A DNA stretch of 64,000 nucleotides from assembly GCF_014596525.1 (NCBI RefSeq), contig NZ_MSJP01000015.1, positions 62,001 through 126,000 of the forward strand, read 5' to 3'. The notes beneath the pieces are model-generated. The model was not told the origin of the DNA. It did no database searches and saw nothing but the letters and a program-made list of their open reading frames with translations. This document shows positions 40,190-48,000 of the stretch, one piece after another. Both the position numbers and the translations under genes were made by a program. The DNA is from Streptomyces sp. CBMA291. Lineage in GTDB: Bacteria > Actinomycetota > Actinomycetes > Streptomycetales > Streptomycetaceae. How positions within the stretch are numbered: position 1 is the stretch's first letter; each line of letters begins with the position of its first letter.

Positions 40190-40331
40190 AGGCCGATCCC
40201 ACGCACCGGGGACCCGCCCTCCGTACCCACCAGGGTCCGCCCCCCCGTACGCACCAGGGTCCGCCCCCTCGTACGCCCCGGGGTCCTCCTTCGTGCGTCC
40301 CCGCCCGGGACCCGCCTCCGTACGCCCCCTG
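40190..40331. repeat. ~24-bp repeats between siderophore synthetase and AI-2E exporter genes
   Basis: At least four degenerate units of CGCACCAGGGTCCGCCCCCCCGTA type fill 40203-40310. The gap lies between convergent genes and shows no other feature. Confidence 0.7.
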
Positions 40332-41669
40332 TCACTCCTTCGCCCCGGCCTCCTTCTTGTGCTGGAGGGCCTTCTGGAGCCGGGCGACCACGGCCTCTCC
40401 GTACCGTCGGTGCCCGTGGACGCGGGGGTCGTCCGTGACGTCGTACCGCTTCACGTACGCGCCCAGGAAGGCCTGGAGGGTCGCGACGGCGGGGATGGCG
40501 ATCAGGGCGCCGACGGCGCCGAGCAGCGCGGTGCCCGCGATGACCGAGCCGAACGCCACCGCCGGGTGGATGTCCACGGTCTTCGCGGTGAGCTTCGGCT
40601 GGAGGACGTAGTTCTCGAACTGCTGGTAGATCACCACGAAGCCGAGCACCCACAGCGCGTACCAGGGGTTGACGGTGAACGCGATCAGCATCGGCAGGGC
40701 GCCTGCCAGATAGGTGCCGATGGTCGGGATGAACTGCGAGACCAGACCGACCCACACGGCGAGCGCGGGCGCGTACGGCACGGCGAGGATCTCGAAGACG
40801 ACGAAGTGCGCGATGCCCGAGACGAGGGCCATCAGCCCGCGCGAGTACAGATAGCCGCCGGTCTTGTCGACGGCGATCTCCCAGGCGCGCAGCACCTCGG
40901 TCTGGCGGGCGGGCGGCAGGACGGAGCAGAGCGCCCGCCGCAGCCGGGGCCCGTCGGCCGCGAAGTAGAACGAGAACAGGAAGATCGTCAGGAGCCGGAA
41001 GAGGCCTCCCAGCACGGTGGTGGAGACGTCGAGGACGCCGGACGCGCTGTTCTGCACGTACTTCTGGAGCCAGTCGGATTTCAGGACGCTGTCCTGGACC
41101 TCGACCCGCGAGAGGTCCGTGTGGAACTTCTGGTTGATCCAGTTGATCAACGAGTCGAGATAGCCGGGGAAGTTCTCGACCATGTCCACGATCTGGCCGG
41201 CGAGCATCGAACCCAGCAGGACGACGAAGCCGACGCCGCAGACGAGGACGGCGAAGAAGACGAGGAAGGTGGCGGGTCCCCGCCGCATCCCGCGCGCCGC
41301 CATGCGCCCGACCGCCGGTTCGATGGCGAGGGCGAGGAAGAAGGCGAGCAGGATGTTGACGAGCAGGCCGACGAGCTGGTGGAAGGCCCACTCGCCGAGC
41401 TGGAAGCAGGCGTAGAGGGCGAGGGCGAGGACGAGCGCGCGGGGCAGCCAGCGCGGCATCCGCGCCGTCTGCCCGGCGGGCACCCCCCGCACGTCTTCCG
41501 GACCGGTGGGGGCCCCGGCGCCGACGGGTACGGGGGCCTCGCCGCCACCGTCCCCGCTCCCCGGGGTCACGGAAACAGGCGCTCCGAAGGATGCGCCTGT
41601 TCCGGCTGCTGTGTTCGCTTGTGTCGCGTCGGTTTCGTCAGTCGGAGCCACCCCGCCAGTCTCGCGCAT
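40332..41669 (-). CDS. AI-2E family transporter
   Basis: A 445-residue membrane protein of the AI-2E exporter superfamily (PerM/TqsA-like). After a 65-residue Ala/Gly/Pro-rich cytosolic leader come about seven to eight helices, beginning ALVLALALYACFQLG; the family signature region is SFYFAADGPRLRRAL and LVSQFIPTIGTYLAGALPMLIAF with the GALI-type AIPAVATLQAFLGAY end. The ATG at 41669 gives MRETGGVAPTDETDA; a GTG 45 bp upstream is possible and the RBS is not decisive. Substrate is not predictable; streptomycete members are not known to act in quorum sensing. Confidence 0.9.
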   Translation of the reverse strand: MRETGGVAPTDETDATQANTAAGTGASFGAPVSVTPGSGDGGGEAPVPVGAGAPTGPEDVRGVPAGQTARMPRWLPRALVLALALYACFQLGEWAFHQLVGLLVNILLAFFLALAIEPAVGRMAARGMRRGPATFLVFFAVLVCGVGFVVLLGSMLAGQIVDMVENFPGYLDSLINWINQKFHTDLSRVEVQDSVLKSDWLQKYVQNSASGVLDVSTTVLGGLFRLLTIFLFSFYFAADGPRLRRALCSVLPPARQTEVLRAWEIAVDKTGGYLYSRGLMALVSGIAHFVVFEILAVPYAPALAVWVGLVSQFIPTIGTYLAGALPMLIAFTVNPWYALWVLGFVVIYQQFENYVLQPKLTAKTVDIHPAVAFGSVIAGTALLGAVGALIAIPAVATLQAFLGAYVKRYDVTDDPRVHGHRRYGEAVVARLQKALQHKKEAGAKE

Positions 41670-41870
41670 CGCACGGACATTCCACCCGGGACCCCTCACA
41701 TCACCGCCAGTCACCCCAAGGTTCGCCGTCCGGTCACCGCCTCGGAGGGCGTCCGTGGGCCGACCGTTCCCCGGAGGACCGCCGTCAAACCGGTCGGCTG
41801 GACTGCGGCGGGCTCGGCGGGGTCCGTGATCCGCCCACCGAGCGGCACGGACCCCCGGCGCCCGACACCG

Positions 41871-41920
41871 CTTGTCGGTCCGTGTCGGTGCGTGTCAGTG
41901 CGTGTCAGCGCTTGTCGGCC
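41871..41920. repeat. Five 10-bp repeats at the 3' end of the DUF3046 gene
   Basis: CTTGTCGGTC CGTGTCGGTG CGTGTCAGTG CGTGTCAGCG CTTGTCGGCC, an exact 10-bp period. The stop codon of the DUF3046 gene (41905-41907) lies in the fourth unit, so the last codons are repeat-derived. Confidence 0.85.
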
Positions 41921-42099
41921 GGTACGTCCACGGCCGCGCAGACGGCCCGCCACACGTCCTTCGCCTCCCAGCCCGCGTCCAGCGCCTCCCGTACCGTCCG
42001 TCCGCCCAGCTCCGCCATCACGTGATCCCGGGCGAAGGACTCCGCGTACGCCCCACCGAAGTGGTCGGCCATCCGCTCCCAGAAAATCGTCAACCGCAT
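41905..42099 (-). CDS. DUF3046 family small protein
   Basis: A 64-residue protein matching DUF3046, an actinobacterial family of unknown function. It starts MRLTIFWERMADHFGGAYAES and has HVMAELGGRTVREALDAGW, the conserved core. In actinobacteria this gene often lies close to recA/recX, as it does here. Its C-terminal codons run into the 10-bp repeat. Confidence 0.9.
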   Translation of the reverse strand: MRLTIFWERMADHFGGAYAESFARDHVMAELGGRTVREALDAGWEAKDVWRAVCAAVDVPADKR

Positions 42100-42144
42100 G
42101 ACCTCAGTATCGCGCTCCCAAGAGTGCAGCCCGCTCCGCGGGCC

Positions 42145-42172
42145 TTGTCAGCGCCGTGTTCCGCCCTACGGT
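42145..42172 (+). promoter_or_regulatory. Promoter giving a probably leaderless mRNA
   Basis: TTGTCA (42145-42150) and TACGGT (42167-42172), 16 bp apart. The start would fall on or beside the A of the ATG at 42179. The candidate Shine-Dalgarno GGAG is only one base from the ATG, so leaderless initiation explains the layout better. Confidence 0.6.
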
Positions 42173-42178
42173 CGGAGC

Positions 42179-43108
42179 ATGGCCGAAACCCCCCACTCCG
42201 CCCCGCCCGCGACTCCCCTGGCCCGCGCCGAGCGCTTCGTCTGGCTGACGGCCCGCGTCCTCGAACAGCGCCGGTTCTCGTACCACTTCCTGCGCGGAGG
42301 CGCGGATCAGGTCGAGACGGCCCTGGCGTCGTACCTCGCCGAGGACGGCGGCTACGGACACGCCCTCGAACCGGATCTCCGCGGGCCCGTCAGCCAGCCC
42401 CTGCACACCGCGCACGCGCTGCGCGTCCTCGACTCGATCGGCCGCTGCGGCGGGCTGCGCGTGGAGCGGATCTGCCGCTATCTCACCGCCGTCTCCACCC
42501 ACGACGGCGCGCTCCCCGCCGTCCACCCCTCCCAGCGCCGCTATCCGTCGGCGCCGTTCGTCCCGGTCGTCGACGCCCCGCCGAGCGCGCTGCTCACCAC
42601 CGGCCCCGTGGTCGGTCTGCTGCACCGCAATCAGGTCTGGCACGCGTGGCTGTTCCGCGCCACCGAGTACTGCTGGGCGGTCGTGGAGTCGCTTGAGACG
42701 TCGCACCCGTACGAGATCGAGGCCGCGGTCGCCTTCCTGGACGGGGCACCGGACCACGCGCGCGCGGAGGCGGCGGCCGACCGGCTGGGACGGCTCGTGC
42801 GGGAGCAGCGGCTGGCCGTCCTGGAGCCGGACCGGGAGGACGCCTATCCGCTCCCCGACGGGTACGCGCCCGGGGAGCGGCGTTTCCCGCACGACTACGC
42901 GCGCGTGCCGGACTCGCTCGCGGCGCGCTGGTTCACCGACGCGGAGCTTTCCCGCTCGCTCGACCGGCTCGCGGCCGACCAGCGGCCGGACGGGGGCTGG
43001 TCGATCCGTCGGCGGGTCTGGGCCCCCGGCTCCGCCCTGGAGTGGCGTCCGATCGTCACGATCGAGGCGCTGCGCACCCTGCGGGCGCACAGCCGGGCCA
43101 TCGGCTGA
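42179..43108 (+). CDS. Conserved hypothetical protein, prenyltransferase-like alpha/alpha toroid
   Basis: A 309-residue soluble protein. It contains EDGGYGHALEPDLRGPVSQPLHTAHALRVLD-type repeats around 52-85 and RPDGGWSIRRR near 275, the DGGW-like repeats of the terpene cyclase/prenyltransferase alpha-alpha toroid superfamily. The DxDD motif of cyclases is absent, so enzyme activity is not supported. The gene diverges from DUF3046 and starts at the end of its own predicted promoter, probably leaderless. I do not recognise a function. Confidence 0.78.
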   Translation: MAETPHSAPPATPLARAERFVWLTARVLEQRRFSYHFLRGGADQVETALASYLAEDGGYGHALEPDLRGPVSQPLHTAHALRVLDSIGRCGGLRVERICRYLTAVSTHDGALPAVHPSQRRYPSAPFVPVVDAPPSALLTTGPVVGLLHRNQVWHAWLFRATEYCWAVVESLETSHPYEIEAAVAFLDGAPDHARAEAAADRLGRLVREQRLAVLEPDREDAYPLPDGYAPGERRFPHDYARVPDSLAARWFTDAELSRSLDRLAADQRPDGGWSIRRRVWAPGSALEWRPIVTIEALRTLRAHSRAIG

Positions 43109-43162
43109 CGGGCCCGGAGCAGACTCCCGGGGGGGGCGGGCGGCCACAGGAACCACCCGCCC

Positions 43163-43226
43163 CTCGGTTCAACCGCTCCTCGGTTCAACCGCCCCCCGGT
43201 TCACCCGCCCCCCGGTTCACCCGCCG
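43163..43226. repeat. Four ~16-bp repeats entering the azlD 3' end
   Basis: CTCGGTTCAACCGCTC-type units repeat four times from 43163 to 43226. The azlD stop codon (43217-43219) is inside the last unit. Confidence 0.75.
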
Positions 43227-43525
43227 AGGGCGCGTACCCCGGCCGTGACGAGCACGGCGGCGCCCACGACGACCAGGAAGGGGGCCCGCAGGACGAGCGC
43301 GACGGCCGCGGCGGCGACTCCGGCGGCGCGGGCGTCGAGGACCAGGCCGTGGCCCGCTCCGAAGGTCTGCTGGGCGGTGAGCGCGGCGAGCAGGGCGACG
43401 GGGAGGAGGGCGGCGAGCCGTCGCACGAGCGGCCGTTCCAGCGCTCCGGCCGGGACGAGCAGGCCGATCAGCTTGACCAGGTAGCACCCGGCGGCGGTCA
43501 GGACGATCGCGATCCAGACGTTCAT
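43217..43525 (-). CDS. azlD: AzlD-domain small subunit of branched-chain amino acid exporter
   Basis: A 102-residue protein with three to four membrane helices (MNVWIAIVLTAAGCYLVKLIGLLVP start). AzlD works with AzlC to export branched-chain amino acids or analogues. Its ATG overlaps the azlC stop by 4 bp (ATGA), so expression is coupled. The last codons lie in a 16-bp repeat. Confidence 0.9.
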   Translation of the reverse strand: MNVWIAIVLTAAGCYLVKLIGLLVPAGALERPLVRRLAALLPVALLAALTAQQTFGAGHGLVLDARAAGVAAAAVALVLRAPFLVVVGAAVLVTAGVRALGG

Positions 43526-44262
43526 CGGGCATCCTCCGCGGGGGTGTCCCGGCCGGTGCGGCGGCCGTGGAGCCAGAGCACCAGGGGCGCGGCGAGCGCC
43601 GCCACGAGGACCGGGACACCGGCGGGCAGGACGGGCAGCAGCCCGAGGCCGAGGAGGACGGCGATCCCGGCGGTGGTCCGCTCGGTCGCGGTCTTCAGCA
43701 TGGGGGCGAGCAGGGCGAGGAAGACTGCGGGACCGGCCGCGTCGAGGCCCCAGGCGTCGGTGTCGCCGATCGCCTCGGCACCGAGGACGCCGAGCAGCGT
43801 GGTCGCGTTCCACAGCACGTACAGGGTGAGGCCGGTGGCGGTGAAGCCGATCCGGGCGGCCCTGCGGGAGGGCTGCGCGAGCGCGACGGCCGTGGTCTCG
43901 TCGATCACCCAGTGCGCGGCGAACGGCCTGACCGCCTTGGGCAGCGCGAGGAGCTGGGAGAGCCGCAGCCCGTAGAAGGCGTTGCGGGTGCCGAGGAAGA
44001 AGGCGCCTGCGGCGGCCGTGAAGGGGTTGCCGCCCCCGGCGAGGGCGCCCACCAGGGCGAACTGCGAGGCGCCGGTGAAGACGAGGAGGCTGAGGACACA
44101 GGTCTGGAGGACGCTGAGACCGGAGCCCGCCGAGGTCACGCCGAAGGCGAACCCGGAGAGCCCGACGGCGACACCGACGCCGAGGGCGTCGCGGATGACG
44201 GCCGCGTCGGGCTTGCCGGGCGCGCCGTCGCGTATGACGGGGGTTGCGTTCTGTTCTGCCAC
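43522..44262 (-). CDS. azlC: AzlC family transporter large subunit
   Basis: A 246-residue inner-membrane protein with the AzlC/BrnF signature: GFAFGVTSAGSGLSVLQTC and SLLVFTGASQFALVGALAGGGN-type helices around 40-85, and FFLGTRNAFYGLRLSQL. It pairs with AzlD for amino-acid export. The GTG at 44262 gives MAEQNATPVIRDGAPGKPDAA; RBS is weak and an upstream start cannot be ruled out. No Lrp-type regulator is adjacent. Confidence 0.92.
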   Translation of the reverse strand: MAEQNATPVIRDGAPGKPDAAVIRDALGVGVAVGLSGFAFGVTSAGSGLSVLQTCVLSLLVFTGASQFALVGALAGGGNPFTAAAGAFFLGTRNAFYGLRLSQLLALPKAVRPFAAHWVIDETTAVALAQPSRRAARIGFTATGLTLYVLWNATTLLGVLGAEAIGDTDAWGLDAAGPAVFLALLAPMLKTATERTTAGIAVLLGLGLLPVLPAGVPVLVAALAAPLVLWLHGRRTGRDTPAEDAR

Positions 44263-44353
44263 ACCAGGGAAGGTACGGCAGGGCGGGGAGTGGAAGCTCG
44301 TACGTTTCGACGGGGGCGTCCGGGGCAAGCGGGTGCGCCCGGGACAAGCCGGT

Positions 44354-44431
44354 GGGGGCTCGGCGATCGGCCGGGGGCCTTGGTGGTCAGCCGGGGGGCC
44401 TTGATGGTCGGCCGAGGGCTCGGTGGTCAGG
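44354..44431. repeat. Four ~20-bp repeats upstream of azlC
   Basis: GGGGGCCTTGGTGGTCAGCC-type units at 44354-44372, 44373-44392, 44393-44413 and 44414-44431, in the 183-bp gap between the hypothetical gene at 44446 and azlC. Because both genes are on the minus strand they lie in the azlC upstream region. Confidence 0.7.
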
Positions 44432-44445
44432 AGAAGAAGCGGTGG

Positions 44446-44844
44446 TCAGGAGGGCCACAGCAGTCGCTGGACGTCCTCCATGTCCCACGGCATGAAGCCG
44501 ATCGAGAGGTCACCGGCCGAGGAGCGGCACTCGATGACGACGGCGCCCGGATTCACGACCCACGTCTCGGTCCCGCGCGGGCTGCGCTGACTCATGGGGT
44601 GCAGGTCCGGGGGAAGCGTCAGGGTGGGGCCGATCCGCAGCCACGGCTGCCATGTCACGGCCCCTTCGACCCTCCGCACCCTGCCGTTCCGCCAACGCTG
44701 CTTCCCCTCCAGGCCCTTGACCGCCACCGTCAGGACGTTCCGCTGCCTGACCGCTGTCGAGGCTGCGGCACGATACGTCTTCACCTGGAACACCAGGAAT
44801 CCCCCCAGCCCGCTCAGCAGGCCCCACACCAGCACTTGGATCAT
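44446..44844 (-). CDS. Hypothetical protein, one N-terminal membrane helix (DUF2550-like)
   Basis: A 132-residue protein with a single N-terminal hydrophobic segment (MIQVLVWGLLSGLGGFLVFQV) and a cytosolic beta-rich domain containing EGAVTWQPWLRIGPTLTL and PGAVVIECRSSAGDLSIGFM. The pattern (helix, WLRIG..., VV.C..., final short domain) resembles DUF2550, a small actinobacterial membrane-protein family, but the similarity is weak. The ATG at 44844 is the first in-frame start with GTACTCC upstream only, so RBS support is poor. Confidence 0.65.
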   Translation of the reverse strand: MIQVLVWGLLSGLGGFLVFQVKTYRAAASTAVRQRNVLTVAVKGLEGKQRWRNGRVRRVEGAVTWQPWLRIGPTLTLPPDLHPMSQRSPRGTETWVVNPGAVVIECRSSAGDLSIGFMPWDMEDVQRLLWPS

Positions 44845-44878
44845 GCGCGTACTCCATCAGAAGTCGCCCGGTAGGGCT

Positions 44879-44910
44879 ACTGAACCGGCACTGAACCGGC
44901 ACTGAACCGG
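44879..44910. repeat. Three perfect 11-bp repeats
   Basis: ACTGAACCGGC occurs three times head to tail (last copy lacks the final base) in the gap between the hypothetical gene and lhr. Unlike most repeats in this window the copies are identical, so this tract may be recent. Confidence 0.8.
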
Positions 44911-45043
44911 TTTCGCCCCCGAGGAAAACCCTGAAACTCGAAAGCGTCGCCGTAGGACGGGCAGCCAGTCCGACGAGCCGATCCGCTCGCCCTCTTCCCG
45001 GCCCATGCCCCTCGCACGACGGGATTTCCCCAGGTCCAGCCGT

Positions 45044-45066
45044 TTGTCAGTGCCCCGGTGCACGAT
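45044..45066 (+). promoter_or_regulatory. lhr: lhr promoter: PafBC-type DNA-damage motif
   Basis: TTGTCAGTG (45044-45052), eight bases, then CACGAT (45061-45066). It equals the RecA-NDp motif TTGTCRGTG-N8-TAnnnT except for C in place of the first T of the -10. The start would be at about 45073, the A of the lhr ATG, giving a leaderless mRNA. Confidence 0.75.
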
Positions 45067-45072
45067 GGGGGC

Positions 45073-48000
45073 ATGGTCAGGTCCGCGCTCGATTCGTTCT
45101 CCCCCGCGACCCGTGGTTGGTTCACCGGGGCCTTCACCGCGCCCACGGCGGCGCAGGAGGGGGCCTGGACCGCCATCGGCGCGGGTTCCGACGTCCTCGT
45201 CGTCGCGCCCACCGGGTCGGGCAAGACGCTGGCCGCCTTTCTCGCCTCCCTGGACCGGCTGGCCTCCGAGCCCCTGCCCGCCGAGCCGGTGAAGCGCTGC
45301 CGGGTGCTGTACGTGTCTCCGATGAAGGCGCTGGCCGTGGACGTCGAGCGGAATCTGCGCTCGCCGCTGACCGGCATCCGTCAGGAGTCAGTCCGGCTCG
45401 GTCTGCCCGAGCCGGACATCCGGGTCGGCATCCGTTCCGGCGACACCCCGGCCACCGAGCGGCGGGCGCTCGCGACCCGGCCCCCGGACATCCTGATCAC
45501 CACCCCCGAGTCGCTGTTCCTGATGCTGACCTCCGCCGCCCGTGAGGCCCTCTCCGGGGTGGAGACCGTCATCCTCGACGAGGTGCACGCCGTCGCGGGC
45601 ACCAAGCGGGGCGCCCATCTGGCCCTCTCCCTGGAGCGGCTGGACGAGCTGCTGCCCCGCCCGGCGCGCCGGATCGGCCTCTCCGCGACGGTCCGCCCGG
45701 TGGACGAGGTGGCGCGCTATCTGTCACCGGGGCGCGCCGTGGAGATCGTCCAGCCGCCGTCGGGGAAGGAGTTCGACCTGTCGGTCGTCGTCCCCGTCGA
45801 CGACATGGGCGAGCTGGGCGGCTCGCCCGCCTCCGAAGGCAAGGACGGCGGCGACAAGCCGTCGATCTGGCCGCATGTCGAGGAACGGATCGCGGACCTC
45901 GTCCAGGCCCACCGCTCCACCATCGTCTTCGCCAACTCCCGACGCCTCGCCGAGCGCCTGTGCAACCGGCTCAACGAGATCGCGTACGAGCGGGCCACCG
46001 GCGAGCCGCTGCCCGAGGGGGCCGCCCCTGCCGAGATCATGGCCCAGTCGGGGTCCGCCCTCGGCGCCCCTCCGCTGCTCGCCCGCGCTCACCACGGTTC
46101 GGTCTCCAAGGAGCAGCGGGCCCAGGTCGAGGAGGATCTCAAGGCGGGCCGGCTGCCCGCCGTGGTGGCCACCTCCAGTCTGGAGCTGGGCATCGACATG
46201 GGCGCGGTAGACCTGGTCGTGCAGGTCGAGTCGCCGCCTTCGGTGGCCTCCGGGCTCCAGCGGGTGGGCCGCGCGGGGCACCAGGTCGGCGCGGTGTCGA
46301 CGGGCGTGGTCTTCCCCAAGTACCGGGGGGACCTGGTGCAGGCGGCGGTGGTCACCGAGCGGATGCGCGCGGGGGCGATCGAGTCGCTGCGGATCCCGGC
46401 CAACCCGCTGGACGTCCTGGCCCAGCAGCTGGTCGCGACCGTCGCGCTGGACACCTGGCAGGTGGACGACCTGCTCGCCCTGGTGCGCCGGGCGGCGCCG
46501 TTCGCCTCGCTGCCCGACTCGGCGTTCACGGGCGTGCTCGACATGCTCGCCGGGCGCTATCCCTCGGACGCCTTCGCCGAGCTGCGCCCGCGCGTGGTCT
46601 GGGACCGGGTCGCCGGGACGGTGACCGGCCGGCCGGGCGCCCAGCGGCTCGCCGTCACCTCGGGCGGCACGATCCCGGACCGGGGCCTGTTCGGAGTCTT
46701 CCTCGTCGGCACGGACCCCAGGAAGGGCGGGGGCCGGGTCGGGGAGCTGGACGAGGAGATGGTGTACGAGTCCCGGGTCGGCGACGTGTTCACGCTCGGC
46801 ACCACCTCCTGGCGGATCGAGGACATCACCCGTGATCGGGTCCTCGTCTCCCCCGCGCCCGGAGCGCCGGGCAGGCTGCCGTTCTGGAAGGGCGACCAGC
46901 TGGGCCGTCCGCTCGAACTGGGCCGGGCGGTCGGCGCGTTCCTCCGCGAGGTCGGCGCCCTCCCGGCGGAGGGGGCGCGGCTGCGGCTGCGGGCGGCGGG
47001 GCTCGACGAGCGGGCGGCGGACAACGTCCTGGCCTACCTCCGGGAGCAGCGCGAGGCCTGCGGTCATGTGCCGGACGACCGGACGATCCTGGTCGAGCGG
47101 TTCCGGGACGAGCTGGGGGACTGGCGGGTCGTCGTCCACTCCCCCTTCGGGGCGCAGGTGCACGCCCCCTGGGCGCTGGCCCTCGGCGCGCGGCTCGCCG
47201 AGCGGTACGGGATGGACGCGCAGGTGATGCACGCGGACGACGGCATCGTGCTGCGGCTGCCAGACGCCGACCTGCTGAGCCTGGACATGGGCCTCGATCT
47301 CCTCGACCACGAGCCGGTCGACCCCGGACGGCACCTCGACACGACGTACGACGCCGACAAGGCGCCCGTGGGCGCGGCCGACACCCTTTTCGACCAGGAC
47401 GAGATCGGGCGGATCGTCACCGACCAGGTGGGCGGATCGGCCCTGTTCGCGTCCCGGTTCCGCGAGTGCGCGGCCCGCGCCCTGCTGCTGCCCCGGCGCA
47501 ACCCCGGCAAGCGCACTCCGCTCTGGCAGCAGCGGCAGAAGGCTTCCCAACTGCTCCAGGTGGCGAGCGAGTTCGGCTCGTTCCCGATCGTCCTCGAAGC
47601 CGTCCGCGAGTGTCTCCAAGACGTCTTCGACCTGCCCGGACTCACGGAGCTGATGGGCGACATCGAGGCCCGCCGGGTCCGGCTGGTCGAGGTGACCACC
47701 CCCGAGCCCTCCCCCTTCGCCCGCTCACTGCTCTTCGGCTATGTGGCGCAGTTCCTGTACGAGGGCGATTCCCCGCTCGCCGAGCGCCGCGCGGCCGCCC
47801 TTTCCCTGGACTCCCGGCTGCTCGCGGAGCTGCTGGGCCAGGCGGAGCTGCGGGAACTGCTCGACCCCGAGGTGCTGACCGAGCTGGAGCGGGAGCTCCA
47901 GTGGCTGACGGAGGACCGGCGGATCAAGGACGTGGAGGGCGTCGCCGACCTGCTGCGGGTGCTCGGCCCGCTCACCGGCGAGGAACTGGCCGAGCGCGGC

